From NCBI GenBank assembly GCA_018402545.1, contig JAGYIL010000002.1, positions 248,001 through 312,000 on the forward strand: DNA of 64,000 nucleotides. Reading direction: 5' to 3'. The stretch is from Saccharospirillum sp. Lineage in GTDB: Bacteria > Pseudomonadota > Gammaproteobacteria > Pseudomonadales > Natronospirillaceae. Of the stretch, positions 9,244 through 21,397 are shown in pieces. The notes beneath the pieces are model-generated. The model was given only the letters and a program-made list of their open reading frames with translations, was not told where the DNA came from and did no database searches. The position numbers and the translations under genes are program-made. The stretch's first letter is position 1, and the number at the start of each line of letters is the position of its first letter.

Positions 9244-10059
9244 ATGAGATCGAGCCACCTTGATTACGAATTCCCGGTTCACCTCAGTGACCCCAAGGAG
9301 TTCTATCGCAAGGCCGACCCGGACCATCTGACGCTACTGAGTTTCAACATTCAGGTCGGCATCAACACCCGACACTTTCCCGATTATTTTTTGAAATCCT
9401 GGCAGCATGTCTGGCCCAGCCGCTCTCGCCAGCACAACCTGGATCGAATCAGCGATCTGATCCGTCACTTCGATGTGGTCTCCTTGCAGGAAGTCGATGG
9501 CGGCAGTTTTCGCACCGGCTTTGTCAACCAGGTGGAATACCTGGCAAAGAAATCCGGTCAGCCTTACTGGCACCAGCAATTGAACCGCAATCTGGGACGC
9601 TTTGCGCAACACAGCAATGGGTTGATTTCCCGCTTTGAACCTCACCGAATCGACACCCACGCCCTGCCCGGTTTGCCTGGCCGGGGTGCCATCGTGGTTC
9701 AGCTTGGCGACGAACACCCGGTTGTTATCGTCATGTTGCACCTGGCGTTGAGCAAAAAAGCTCAGGACCAGCAACTGCGCTTCATTCGCAATCTGATTCA
9801 GCAATACCATCATGTGATTGTGATGGGTGACATGAACACCCACAGCCTGAGACTGCTTAACGACTCTCCGCTGCGCGAATGCGGCCTCAAGTCGGCCCAT
9901 GCCCGGGCTACGTTTCCCAGTTGGCAGCCCCACCGCTGTCTCGACCATATTCTGGTCAGTCGTCATCTGCGCATTGTGCGCATGGGTGTACTGGACTTCC
10001 CGCTGTCAGATCACCTGCCGGTTGCGCTTGAAATAGAGTTGCCGGAACTGGCTCGATAA
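9244..10059 (+). CDS. Endonuclease/exonuclease/phosphatase (EEP) family hydrolase
   Basis: Metal-dependent phosphodiesterase-fold protein of 271 residues, cytoplasmic (no signal peptide). Motifs in order: LSFNIQVG near residue 31, VVSLQEVDGG with the metal-binding Glu near residue 84, a HLALSKKAQ stretch, MGDMNTHS with Asp and Asn near residue 196, and the final SDHLPVALE with the catalytic Asp-His pair. An AGGAG precedes the ATG closely. The Pseudomonas counterpart sits in the same place between dsbA and a diguanylate cyclase. Substrate unknown; a nuclease or a phosphoesterase are both possible. Confidence 0.88.
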   Translation: MRSSHLDYEFPVHLSDPKEFYRKADPDHLTLLSFNIQVGINTRHFPDYFLKSWQHVWPSRSRQHNLDRISDLIRHFDVVSLQEVDGGSFRTGFVNQVEYLAKKSGQPYWHQQLNRNLGRFAQHSNGLISRFEPHRIDTHALPGLPGRGAIVVQLGDEHPVVIVMLHLALSKKAQDQQLRFIRNLIQQYHHVIVMGDMNTHSLRLLNDSPLRECGLKSAHARATFPSWQPHRCLDHILVSRHLRIVRMGVLDFPLSDHLPVALEIELPELAR

Positions 10060-10140
10060 AAGCGGCTTGGCAGATCGGCGCGGCGCCAAAGCGCTGCTAT
10101 ACTCGCATCAGCTAGGGTAATTTTTCAGCAAGGTATCGGC

Positions 10141-10161
10141 ATGGGTATGTGGGACGAATGA
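10141..10161 (+). other. Possible six-codon leader ORF before the diguanylate cyclase
   Basis: ATG GGT ATG TGG GAC GAA TGA encodes MGMWDE. Its TGA overlaps the ATG of the cyclase gene (AATGA). An AAGG sequence lies about eight bases upstream of the leader ATG. The cyclase start itself has no good ribosome-binding site, so coupled re-initiation is plausible. It could also be chance. Confidence 0.3.
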
Positions 10162-11594
10162 GCGAAATACAGGACTTGTTGCGGCGCGGCGTACTGGACT
10201 TATCCATCATGGTACGGGGCATTGACCGCGAGCTCGATGAAACGCTGGATCAGCTTAAACTGGCTTTGCGTCAACGCAACGATCTTGATGCCGACGCTTT
10301 TGGCAAAGCCCTGGAAGCCACCGATAAGCGCTTTGACCTGATCGAAAGCCGCACCGAAGAAGGTGTTAGCCAGCTCTATTCACTCTATCAGCTGCTGGTC
10401 GATACTGACGACGAGCGCGTCCCGGACTCACTGATACGTCATCTCAATCAGCGCAGCCCCTACGTCCAGGATGCACTGTCGCTGGCACATCAAATACAAC
10501 CTCTGGTCTCAGTGGTCGCTGAACCGGATGCCGACAACAGCACCCTGGTTCGACTGCGGCAAAAGCTCTGTTCACGCTTTATTACTCTGTTACGCACCCT
10601 GGCCATCCTGGGCGATGAAGACGGTGCTTTGCGCGCATTGGCCGCCCGACTGGAGCCAATACCGGACTGGTCGACGCTGGATGTACTGGCGGCCGAGACT
10701 ATCATGTTGATCCAGACTCGACTTAACCAGGAAAAAGGTAAGTTCGAGTATTACCTCAATGAACTAAATGCCAAGCTGATCGCCATCAACCGCCTTATTG
10801 GTGAAGACCAGGCAGCGGTCTCCGACTTGCAGACCCTCAACGAAAGTCTGAACGCCAATGTCGACCACCAGCTGGAGCGAGTGCGTACCGAGCTGGAGTC
10901 AGCCACCGATATGCAGGCTTTGCGGCTGGCCATGACGCACTCCATGGACGATTTGCTGGGCGTTTTAGGCGAGTTTCAGGACCAGGTAAAAACCAGCCTG
11001 TCAGCCATGCACCAGCGCCAGGCAGAACTGAACGAGCAACTGACGTCATTGCAGGCCGATAACCACAAGCTGATCGAGCAGGTGAATCAGGAACGCGAAT
11101 TATCATTGCGCGATCCGCTGACTCAGTTGCCCAACCGGCAAGGATTTGATGCCCGGCTCGCCGAGGAAATCGCCCGCAGCGAGCGTTACCAGCAACCTTG
11201 CTGTGTCGCCCTGATCGACATTGACCTGTTCAAAACCATCAATGACCAGTACGGCCATCTTGCGGGCGACAAAGTGCTCAAGGTGCTGGCCAAGGAAATG
11301 CGCAGCCAGTTACGGCAGTCGGACTACCTGGCCCGGTTTGGCGGGGAAGAATTCGTTTTGTTGCTTCCCCAGACTCCCATCAATGCAGGCATGCAGGCCG
11401 TTGAAAAAATGCGACTGCACATCAGCCAGTGCCCGTTCAACTTTCAGGGTAAACCAGTCCAGATTACCTTTTCTGCCGGCGTATCGGCCTACCGCAACGG
11501 TGAATCAGCCGATCAATGGCTGCATCGTGCCGATGAGGCGCTTTATGCCAGCAAAGGCGCTGGTCGTAACAGAACAACACCGGCTGATGGCTGA
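10158..11594 (+). CDS. Diguanylate cyclase (GGDEF domain, coiled-coil N-terminus)
   Basis: Makes c-di-GMP from two GTP. The 478-residue protein has no membrane segment. Residues 1 to about 310 are helical and largely coiled coil. The GGDEF domain at about 315-475 carries active site GGEEF (395-399) and an allosteric I-site RQSD five residues before it, so the enzyme is probably active and product-inhibited. It occupies the position of dgcH (PA5487) in Pseudomonas, next to the EEP gene. Start: the ATG at 10158 overlaps the stop of a six-codon leader ORF at 10141-10161; a GTG at 10149 is the in-frame alternative. Confidence 0.92.
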   Translation: MSEIQDLLRRGVLDLSIMVRGIDRELDETLDQLKLALRQRNDLDADAFGKALEATDKRFDLIESRTEEGVSQLYSLYQLLVDTDDERVPDSLIRHLNQRSPYVQDALSLAHQIQPLVSVVAEPDADNSTLVRLRQKLCSRFITLLRTLAILGDEDGALRALAARLEPIPDWSTLDVLAAETIMLIQTRLNQEKGKFEYYLNELNAKLIAINRLIGEDQAAVSDLQTLNESLNANVDHQLERVRTELESATDMQALRLAMTHSMDDLLGVLGEFQDQVKTSLSAMHQRQAELNEQLTSLQADNHKLIEQVNQERELSLRDPLTQLPNRQGFDARLAEEIARSERYQQPCCVALIDIDLFKTINDQYGHLAGDKVLKVLAKEMRSQLRQSDYLARFGGEEFVLLLPQTPINAGMQAVEKMRLHISQCPFNFQGKPVQITFSAGVSAYRNGESADQWLHRADEALYASKGAGRNRTTPADG

Positions 11595-11625
11595 GTATAA
11601 ACAACCCGCACCCGATTTCAGGCAG

Positions 11626-14034
11626 TCACGGGTCTTGTACGTACTGAGCCAGTATCCGTTCCAGGTGGCGGGTATTAATGGGTTTGGTCAGAAAGTCATC
11701 CATACCCGACTCGATGCAGCGGCGGCGAACATCTTCCAGAGCGTGCGCAGTTAGCGCCACTATGGGTAGCCGGGGCAGGTTCTGGCTTTTCTCATAGGCC
11801 CGGATAGCCTCTGTCGCGGCATAGCCATCCATATGAGGCATTTCACAATCCATGAGCAGGACGTCACACTCAAAGTCGTCAGACTGCCGGGCCTCGACCG
11901 CTTCGCCACCGTGACTGGCCAGCACAACCTGATGCCCCAGTTTCTCCAGTAGCCCCTCAATAACCCGCTGATTGACCATATTGTCTTCCGCTACCAGCAC
12001 GCGCAGGCCGTTCAGGGGCCGCTCAGCCGTCAGGCGGGTTTCTTCGCGACGCTGACGAGCCTGCAGAAACGGCAACTTCACGGTAAAACAGGAACCCTGG
12101 TTTGGCACACTGCTGACCGTTAATGTTCCTCCCATTAACGCCACCAGCTCACGACTGATAGCCAGACCCAGCCCTGTTCCACCGGCTTTGCGCTGGCGCC
12201 CCGGATCAACATCGGAGTACAGATTGAACAGGTTTTTCTGGTCGACCTCGGAAATGCCAATACCCGTATCTTCAACCCGGAACTCCAGCAGCCGAGGGGC
12301 CTTCGGGTCGACACTAAGCGCTAGCTTGACCGTGCCACGGTCTGTGTACTTGATAGCGTTGCTGACCAGGTTAGACAGCACCTGGCGCACATGCTGCGCA
12401 TCCAGCATCACCCAGGCCGGTACCCTGGGGTCTATGTCACCGGTAAGCGCCAGTGACTTATGTTCTGCCTGAGACAAAAACAGTTTCACCTGCTGTTGCA
12501 CCAGCTGGTGTACATCGACCGGTTCACGGCGAAACGCCATTTTCCCCGCTTCGATCTTGGAGTAATCCAGAATGTCGTTGATCAGTGCCAGTAGAGAGCT
12601 GCCCGAGCCCTGAATGGTATCGACATAGCCGCGCTGTTCGTCATCCAGGCGGGTTCGGGACAAGACTTCCGTCATTCCCAGCACCCCGTTTAGCGGCGTT
12701 CGGATTTCGTGGCTGATCTGCGCCAGGAACTGGCTCTGGGCTTCCACTCGCATGCGCTGGCGATCCTGCTCATCCCGCAGCAGGCGAATACGGTACGCCA
12801 GGGCAAAGCTTAGTAACATGGCCTCGGCGAAAGACCCCAGTTTTGATGCCAGGTTAGGTGGCAGCGGCGCTTCAATGCCCAGTAAGCGCCCCAGCAGAAA
12901 GACCGAATTGCCTACCGCAAACAACACCCAGGCCAGCACAAAAAACTTGGCGGCTATAAAGCCTACACGCCAGGCCCGGATACCGGCCGATACCGCCAGA
13001 ACCATAAATACGATGATGGTCGGCGTATACAGCCGGGCAAACCAGTCGAGGTCGATCGTGACCAGCAGACCTGCGGCCACACACTGCAGGGCAATCATTC
13101 CATAGAGAGCCCACAGGTGGGCACGTGAGGTGTGCCTCAGATTCAGAAAGTGGATGACAAAGAAACTGGCAAAGATAACCGTCGCCAGGGTTATCCAGAA
13201 ATTGTACTCATAGTGATAGATCAGGTCCGGTGGCCACAGATACTGTGCCAGATACCCATCGAGCGACAGTTGCAGCACCCCGAAACCGGAAATAAACAGC
13301 ACATAGAACAGGTAGCTGACATCACGCACCGTGGTATACAGAAACCCGTTGTACAGCACCATCGCCAGCAATACCCCGTAGAACAGCCAGTTACCAATGT
13401 CAGCCTTGAGCAAGGGGGACCAGAAGTCATCACTGGGATAGGCATGCAGTGGCACCAGGGCCGACGGTGAGGTTTCAATACGCATCAGATAGGTGGTGGG
13501 CCCATAGACCTCAACCGGAACAATGAAGAAACGGTGATCTTCAATTCGACTCTGGTTCGGACGTTGCAAACCGGAACGGTAGATCAGCCGCGGCCCGCTG
13601 TTACCAAACACCTGATACACATCCACGTAGTCCAGCAGGGCGTTGGACAAAACCAGGTGCCATTCTTTGTGAATCGACTGGGCAGCATCCAGTCTGAACT
13701 GTATCCAGAAAGGGGTATCATCGTAGCCACGGCTGATACTGTGTGCCCTGTGCTCGGTCCATTCGCCAGCGTACTCCGGTTGCAGAATATCAAAGGGCGA
13801 TAACTGCCCGCTATCATCTGCCAAGAGCAACACCTGTGGACCCAGATTCTCGACATCTGATTGTGTCAGTTCTATCAGCGGCGCTATGGGTTCAGCCCGC
13901 AGTGCAGGCATCGCGAGGCATCCAAGCAGCACAATCAATAGCGGAGACAAGCCAAATAGCCCTGACAAGTGCCTGATTCCGGCAACACGTTGTAATCGGC
14001 TCAGTAACGCACTCCGGCGAATTCTTAACAGCAC
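11626..14034 (-). CDS. Hybrid sensor histidine kinase with 7TMR-DISM sensor (LadS-like)
   Basis: Inner-membrane sensor of 802 residues. Order: N-terminal signal/anchor (about 28-48), periplasmic 7TMR-DISMED2 domain (about 50-190), seven membrane helices (about 200-405), HisKA with H442 in SHEIRTPLNGVLG, HATPase with NAIKYTD, DTGIGIS and GGTGLGLAIS, then a receiver with the phospho-acceptor D729 in LLMDCEMPHMDG. This order and length match Pseudomonas LadS, which feeds the GacS pathway; equivalence here is inference. No HPt domain is present, so transfer to a partner is expected. It converges on the diguanylate cyclase with 31 bases between stops, which suggests a shared role in c-di-GMP or biofilm control. 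Confidence 0.92.
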   Translation of the reverse strand: MLLRIRRSALLSRLQRVAGIRHLSGLFGLSPLLIVLLGCLAMPALRAEPIAPLIELTQSDVENLGPQVLLLADDSGQLSPFDILQPEYAGEWTEHRAHSISRGYDDTPFWIQFRLDAAQSIHKEWHLVLSNALLDYVDVYQVFGNSGPRLIYRSGLQRPNQSRIEDHRFFIVPVEVYGPTTYLMRIETSPSALVPLHAYPSDDFWSPLLKADIGNWLFYGVLLAMVLYNGFLYTTVRDVSYLFYVLFISGFGVLQLSLDGYLAQYLWPPDLIYHYEYNFWITLATVIFASFFVIHFLNLRHTSRAHLWALYGMIALQCVAAGLLVTIDLDWFARLYTPTIIVFMVLAVSAGIRAWRVGFIAAKFFVLAWVLFAVGNSVFLLGRLLGIEAPLPPNLASKLGSFAEAMLLSFALAYRIRLLRDEQDRQRMRVEAQSQFLAQISHEIRTPLNGVLGMTEVLSRTRLDDEQRGYVDTIQGSGSSLLALINDILDYSKIEAGKMAFRREPVDVHQLVQQQVKLFLSQAEHKSLALTGDIDPRVPAWVMLDAQHVRQVLSNLVSNAIKYTDRGTVKLALSVDPKAPRLLEFRVEDTGIGISEVDQKNLFNLYSDVDPGRQRKAGGTGLGLAISRELVALMGGTLTVSSVPNQGSCFTVKLPFLQARQRREETRLTAERPLNGLRVLVAEDNMVNQRVIEGLLEKLGHQVVLASHGGEAVEARQSDDFECDVLLMDCEMPHMDGYAATEAIRAYEKSQNLPRLPIVALTAHALEDVRRRCIESGMDDFLTKPINTRHLERILAQYVQDP

Positions 14035-14198
14035 AGCTCAACATCCATTTATTAGCTCCGGGCTTAGGCAGGCAGTAGCACGGCAGTCGAAGAGGGAGAT
14101 GGTCACCTCAACCTCACCCGGGAGGTAATCCATTAGAAAAGCCGGGTCACTTCACTGTCCGCTTTCCAGAACAATGCACAAGGACCACAGCCCCAAGA

Positions 14199-14729
14199 TT
14201 ATCCACTTATCTTATTATTGTTGAGCTCCTTAATATACCAGTGATCGCACGCATTGTGACCGGTTTGGCCAATGGGTTGAGGCAGGCGCATAAAACCGGA
14301 TTTTCGATACAGCGCTGCTGCCTGAGCCATTCCGTTCAGGGTTTCAAGATAGCACCACTGATAATGACGCGCTGCGAAGTCCAGGGCCGCTTCCATCAGC
14401 CTTGCGCCCAGCCTGGCACCACGATGCTCAGCAAGAACGTACATTTTTTGCAGTTCACAACAATCCGCCACTCCCTGCAGACGTCCTATGCCACAACCAC
14501 CGACAACCCCTTCCCTGCTTCTGATGACCCAATAGGCCGTGGTGTCACCGCTGTAGGCCGTACTCAGGTCGTCGAGTTCCGGATCCTGCCAGGCAAAGCC
14601 CGGCCGGTTGGCGCCAAATTCAGTCAACCCCTGACGAATCACAATCGCCATGGCGGCGTTATCAGCGGGTTGAATCCTCGCCAGCGTATATTTTTCTGCA
14701 CTGCTTACATCAATGCCTTTGGACACCAT
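14199..14729 (-). CDS. GNAT family N-acetyltransferase
   Basis: Acetyl-CoA-dependent acyltransferase of 176 residues. The acetyl-CoA loop is seen in LQKMYVLAEHRGARLGARLM (about 92-111), followed by the motif B region YLETLNGMAQAAALYRKSGF, typical of small-molecule or antibiotic-type GNATs. Soluble, no signal peptide. Several upstream start codons are possible; the first residues MVSKGIDVSS are weakly supported. It is divergent from the peroxiredoxin gene. Substrate unknown. Confidence 0.85.
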   Translation of the reverse strand: MVSKGIDVSSAEKYTLARIQPADNAAMAIVIRQGLTEFGANRPGFAWQDPELDDLSTAYSGDTTAYWVIRSREGVVGGCGIGRLQGVADCCELQKMYVLAEHRGARLGARLMEAALDFAARHYQWCYLETLNGMAQAAALYRKSGFMRLPQPIGQTGHNACDHWYIKELNNNKISG

Positions 14730-14892
14730 GGCCGGTTTGCTCCTGAAGTCTGTGGTTGGTCGATTTGCGACACCATCCCAATAAATGTCTCAATAAAGCC
14801 GCATCAAGTCCATCGTCAGCTCGGTTTCGTATATCATGGCCAGAAAACACCACACACTGAACAGACTGGTACCCATGGAGAAGCCTGCGCTT

Positions 14893-15387
14893 ATGACCAT
14901 TCAAGTTGGAGAAACCCTACCCAATGTCCTGCTGCACCGCATGGGCGAAGGCGGCCCCGTCAGCGTGTCGTCCGACGACCTCTTTGCCGACCAGACGGTC
15001 GTGCTGTTTGCCGTCCCTGGCGCCTTCACCCCCACCTGCAGCCAATCTCACCTGCCTGGCTTCGTGGTCAACGCAGACACCCTCAAAGCAAAAGGTGTAG
15101 ACCGTATCGTGTGCCTCAGTGTCAACGACGCCTTCGTCATGGCCGCCTGGGGCAAACAGCAGAATGCGGAAGCCCTGGACATGATCGCCGACGGCAATGC
15201 CGACTTTGTAGAAGCCCTGGGGCTGGAAATGGATGCGACCGGGCGCGGCATGGGCGTTCGCTCGCGCCGTTTCGCACTGATTGCTAAAAACGGCATCGTA
15301 GAATGGATAGCAGTGGAAGAGCCGGGCCAGTTCGAAGTCAGTTCTTCAGAGCACGTCATTAACGCCTTGGACAAACTCCAAAGCTGA
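14893..15387 (+). CDS. Peroxiredoxin (Prx5/AhpC-TSA type)
   Basis: Thiol peroxidase of 164 residues that reduces hydrogen and organic peroxides. The catalytic motif PGAFTPTCSQSH holds the peroxidatic Cys; another Cys occurs in RIVCLSVND and could be resolving. The fold pattern and length are those of PRX5-like peroxiredoxins. I take the ATG at 14893 because MTIQVGETLP is the family N-terminus and GGAGAAG lies nine bases upstream; 14875 and 14836 are in-frame alternatives. The reductant partner is not encoded nearby. Confidence 0.92.
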   Translation: MTIQVGETLPNVLLHRMGEGGPVSVSSDDLFADQTVVLFAVPGAFTPTCSQSHLPGFVVNADTLKAKGVDRIVCLSVNDAFVMAAWGKQQNAEALDMIADGNADFVEALGLEMDATGRGMGVRSRRFALIAKNGIVEWIAVEEPGQFEVSSSEHVINALDKLQS

Positions 15388-15414
15388 TAACGATAGATGT
15401 CGTTCGTAAGGGTG

Positions 15415-15430
15415 TGTTCCACGTGGAACA
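15415..15430. other. parS centromere-like site 1
   Basis: Perfect 16-bp palindrome TGTTCCACGTGGAACA, identical to the Pseudomonas-type ParB-binding parS. It lies just after the peroxiredoxin gene, about 7.6 kb from oriC. Confidence 0.85.
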
Positions 15431-15563
15431 AACCCTTTCATTCACAACAAATCTAATTTTTTAATCCCCCTCTTCTCTTTCCCACCAACCTTGATGTCAC
15501 CCATTCACTGAACTCACCGCAGCGGCTAAACTGACTATTCAATTCTGTTTCAGGTAGGAAGGC

Positions 15564-15911
15564 ATGTCAGGCAACCATCAGGATGACGTCCACACATCGC
15601 CCAAAGCCGCGTTCTACCAGACCCTCAGTTCAATTCCTCCCGGCTATTTCACCAGCTATGGCCGCCTGGCAAGCCTGTGCGGCGTTCATGTTCGGCAAAT
15701 ACAAGCCTGGCTCAGAACACTGCCGAGAGAATCCGGCTTGCCCTGGTTCAGGATCATCAATAGCCAACGCAAGATTACTGAGCATCCGGGATCAATTACG
15801 CAATATGACCTGCTAAAGGCCGAAGGGTTATTGGCAGACAATCGGGGACGTTTTCCAAAGGACCGATACTGGCCAGACTGTCTGAGCACTCACCAGGGTG
15901 ACCCTGATTAG
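15564..15911 (+). CDS. Alkyltransferase-like protein (MGMT family, no catalytic Cys)
   Basis: Small DNA-binding relative of O6-alkylguanine-DNA alkyltransferase, 115 residues. The region FTSYGRLASLCG with a helix-turn-helix matches the MGMT DNA-binding domain. The active-site PCHR of true MGMT is replaced by P60-W-F-R63, so alkyl transfer is not possible; ATL proteins instead flag alkylated bases for nucleotide excision repair. The usual ATL motif is PWHR, and Phe in place of His is unusual. It is bracketed by two parS sites. Confidence 0.82.
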   Translation: MSGNHQDDVHTSPKAAFYQTLSSIPPGYFTSYGRLASLCGVHVRQIQAWLRTLPRESGLPWFRIINSQRKITEHPGSITQYDLLKAEGLLADNRGRFPKDRYWPDCLSTHQGDPD

Positions 15912-15931
15912 AGATCACTTAATTTGAACCA

Positions 15932-15947
15932 TGTTCCACGTGGAACT
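15932..15947. other. parS centromere-like site 2
   Basis: TGTTCCACGTGGAACT; the inner 14 bases GTTCCACGTGGAAC are a perfect palindrome identical to site 1. It lies 20 bases after the alkyltransferase-like gene and seven bases before the target duplication of the MITE. Confidence 0.83.
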
Positions 15948-15957
15948 TAATAGCTAG

Positions 15958-16273
15958 GGAGCCTCTGAACAACTCCCCTGGGGCTCTGGCTTATCCGAGG
16001 GACGTTTCCGCGAGGCGGACTTGGACTTATGCAGGAATGTCTAGACCTTTCAAATGAGTCCAACAAAGTAGCAGCGTTCCTCGGAAAGTCGGAATGCCGC
16101 ACCACCCGTAGGGCGCGGCTAAAACGTCCTGCCCCGGCGTTGCACTTCTTGACAAGGGCTACGGCCATTGCGCTGCGAAGTGCGTAGGACTGGGCCGGCA
16201 CTCCGGTGCCGCCCACTTGGCCAAAACGTTTTAGCTCGCGCAGAGCCTTGGGGGAGTTGTTCAGAGGGGCTCC
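15958..16273. mobile_element. MITE with IS5-like ends and CTAG target duplication
   Basis: A 316-bp non-coding element. The left end GGAGCCTCTGAACAACTCCC and the inverted right end (GGAGCCCCTCTGAACAACTC read inward) match over about 30 bp. A direct repeat CTAG flanks it (15954-15957 and 16274-16277); CTAG fits the YTAR target of IS5-group transposases. No transposase reading frame is inside; the minus-strand frame at 15947-16216 is a by-product of composition. It would need a transposase in trans. Confidence 0.75.
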
Positions 16274-16428
16274 CTAGTGCTGCAGACTAAACGTTAAAGC
16301 TATTGAAAGGGCCCTAGAACGAAATTCTAGCCAATGAGCGAGACAACAATACCTTCTATTGTCTAGCAATAGGTGCGCAGCACCAGGCGCGGGCACCACT
16401 TCTATGGGTAAAAAGACTTTATATCCAT

Positions 16429-16455
16429 AAAAAAAAGGGCCTTAGTAGGCCCTTT
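16429..16455 (-). terminator. Rho-independent terminator of the gyrB operon
   Basis: AAAGGGCCT (16434-16442) pairs with AGGCCCTTT (16447-16455) across a four-base loop. Read on the minus strand it is followed by eight T, so it ends transcripts leaving gyrB, about 280 bases past the stop and beyond palindrome D. Confidence 0.9.
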
Positions 16456-16506
16456 AGTCAAATATCGAATTACTATTCTTTAGGTCTAACCGCGATATCC
16501 AGCTAA

Positions 16507-16702
16507 GTGCTGGCGGCCGGTAGGTCTATCCGGGGTAGTCCGCAGCAGGGACTAAAACGCCAGGAGCGTTTTAGCATGAGCGCAGCGAACCCGAAGGGTG
16601 AATCCCATGGACGGGATTCATATCATGCGGTCTAGGCTCCAGGGATGGATTGAGTGGGCGGCACTCCGCCCGACCCCGGATAGACCTAGCGGTTGCCAGC
16701 AC
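16507..16702 (+). repeat. Long palindromic element, copy D
   Basis: Arms at 16507-16536 and 16673-16702 match at 27 of 30 positions (GTGCTGGC at the ends, TAGGTCTATCCGGGGT at the inside). Two of the three mismatches are G-T wobbles on the plus strand. The core reads AGTCCGCAGCAGGGA, hairpin CTAAAACGC/GCGTTTTAG (16552-16574), hairpin TGAATCCC/GGGATTCA (16599-16620), then TGCGGTCTAGGCTCCAGGGA and CGACCCC. It sits between gyrB and its terminator, so it is present in the gyrB 3' untranslated RNA in antisense orientation. Confidence 0.85.
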
Positions 16703-16733
16703 GAACTAGAGGCAGCCTAGTAAAAGAAACCTC

Positions 16734-20241
<3,508 letters not shown>

Positions 20242-20266
20242 GCCGGGCTTAAGACCCTGTGCCCGG

Positions 20267-21376
20267 TTACAGACGCATCGGCATCACGACATAAACCGAT
20301 GAGTCATCATCGAAATCGCTCAGCAGGGCGCTGCTGTTGGCGTCTGAGAGCACCAGCTTGACCTGTTCGCCCTGAGTCACGTTCATGACGTCGAGCAAGT
20401 ATGTCACGTTGAAGCCGACTTCCAGTTCCGGACCCTGGTAATCGATTTCCTGATTCACCTCGGCTTCTTCCTGCTCCGGGTTATTGGCCCTGACCTGGAG
20501 GTTGTTCTCACTGAGCAGAAGACGGACACCACGGTATTTTTCGTTGGAGAGAATGGCCGCACGACCGAAAATGGAACGCAACGACTGCCTATCGCCGACC
20601 ACTTCCTTGTCGCCACCACGAGGCACTACCCGCTCATAATCCGGGAACTTGCCATCGACCAGCTTGGAACTGAAGGTAAAGGCCGCCGTTTTGGCACGCA
20701 AATGGTTGGTACCCAGTGAAATTTCGACCAAGTCATCCGAGTCACTCATCAGCCGGTTCAACTCAAGGATACCCTTGCGCGGGACAATAACCTGGCGCCG
20801 TTCCTCAACACCCAGTGCATCGACACTTTGGCTACTCATAGCCAGACGATGGCCGTCAGTCGCTACCGTACGCACCCTGTTCTGCGACAATTCAAGCAAC
20901 ATGCCATTCAAATAGTAACGCACATCCTGTTGCGCCATGGCAAAGGAAGTGGCATCAACCAGCTTTTTCAGTATTTTCTGCGGCATGTTGAAATTCAGGG
21001 TGTTTTCGTCTTCCTCGACATTCGGGAAGTCCGATGCCGGCAAGGTGGAAAGCGTAAAGCGGCTGCGACCACTGGTGACCACCACCCGGTCGTCGTTCTG
21101 AACCAGGCTGATCAGGCTGTCGTCCGGCAGTGATTTGACGATATCGAGCAACTTGCGGGCCGGTACCGTAACAGCGCCCTCGGTCGAGGGTTCCGATAGT
21201 TCAACCCGGCCCTGAATCTCGACTTCGAGGTCAGTACCGGTGAGTGATAGCTGGTTGCCTTCGATCTCCAGCAGCACGTTAGACAGGACTGGTAATGTCT
21301 GACGTTTTTCAACAACACCCCCCACCAGTTGCAGCGGCTTTAACAGGGTGTCTCGTGGCAATGAGAATTGAATCAT
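20267..21376 (-). CDS. dnaN: DNA polymerase III beta subunit (sliding clamp)
   Basis: Ring-shaped processivity clamp of Pol III; also the docking site for other polymerases and Hda. 369 residues in three similar domains, starting MIQFSLPRDTLLKPLQLVGG and ending VYVVMPMRL, both typical. I start at 21376; an ATG at 21394 adds six residues (MDGNGL). It lies 21 bases after dnaA. Confidence 0.98.
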   Translation of the reverse strand: MIQFSLPRDTLLKPLQLVGGVVEKRQTLPVLSNVLLEIEGNQLSLTGTDLEVEIQGRVELSEPSTEGAVTVPARKLLDIVKSLPDDSLISLVQNDDRVVVTSGRSRFTLSTLPASDFPNVEEDENTLNFNMPQKILKKLVDATSFAMAQQDVRYYLNGMLLELSQNRVRTVATDGHRLAMSSQSVDALGVEERRQVIVPRKGILELNRLMSDSDDLVEISLGTNHLRAKTAAFTFSSKLVDGKFPDYERVVPRGGDKEVVGDRQSLRSIFGRAAILSNEKYRGVRLLLSENNLQVRANNPEQEEAEVNQEIDYQGPELEVGFNVTYLLDVMNVTQGEQVKLVLSDANSSALLSDFDDDSSVYVVMPMRL

Positions 21377-21397
21377 GAGTCCGTTTCCATCCATTAA

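Noticed and set aside
14241-15287. A 348-codon plus-strand frame across the GNAT and peroxiredoxin genes
   Set aside because: It crosses two recognised genes in the wrong frame or strand and has no domain.
15947-16216. An 89-codon minus-strand frame inside the MITE
   Set aside because: Low-complexity Arg/Ser/Pro translation of the repeat; no transposase motif.
16278-16428. Short inverted repeat AGACAA/TTGTCT and GGTGC/GCACC in the gap between the MITE and the gyrB terminator
   Set aside because: Short, imperfect, and without similarity to the other elements; nothing more can be supported.
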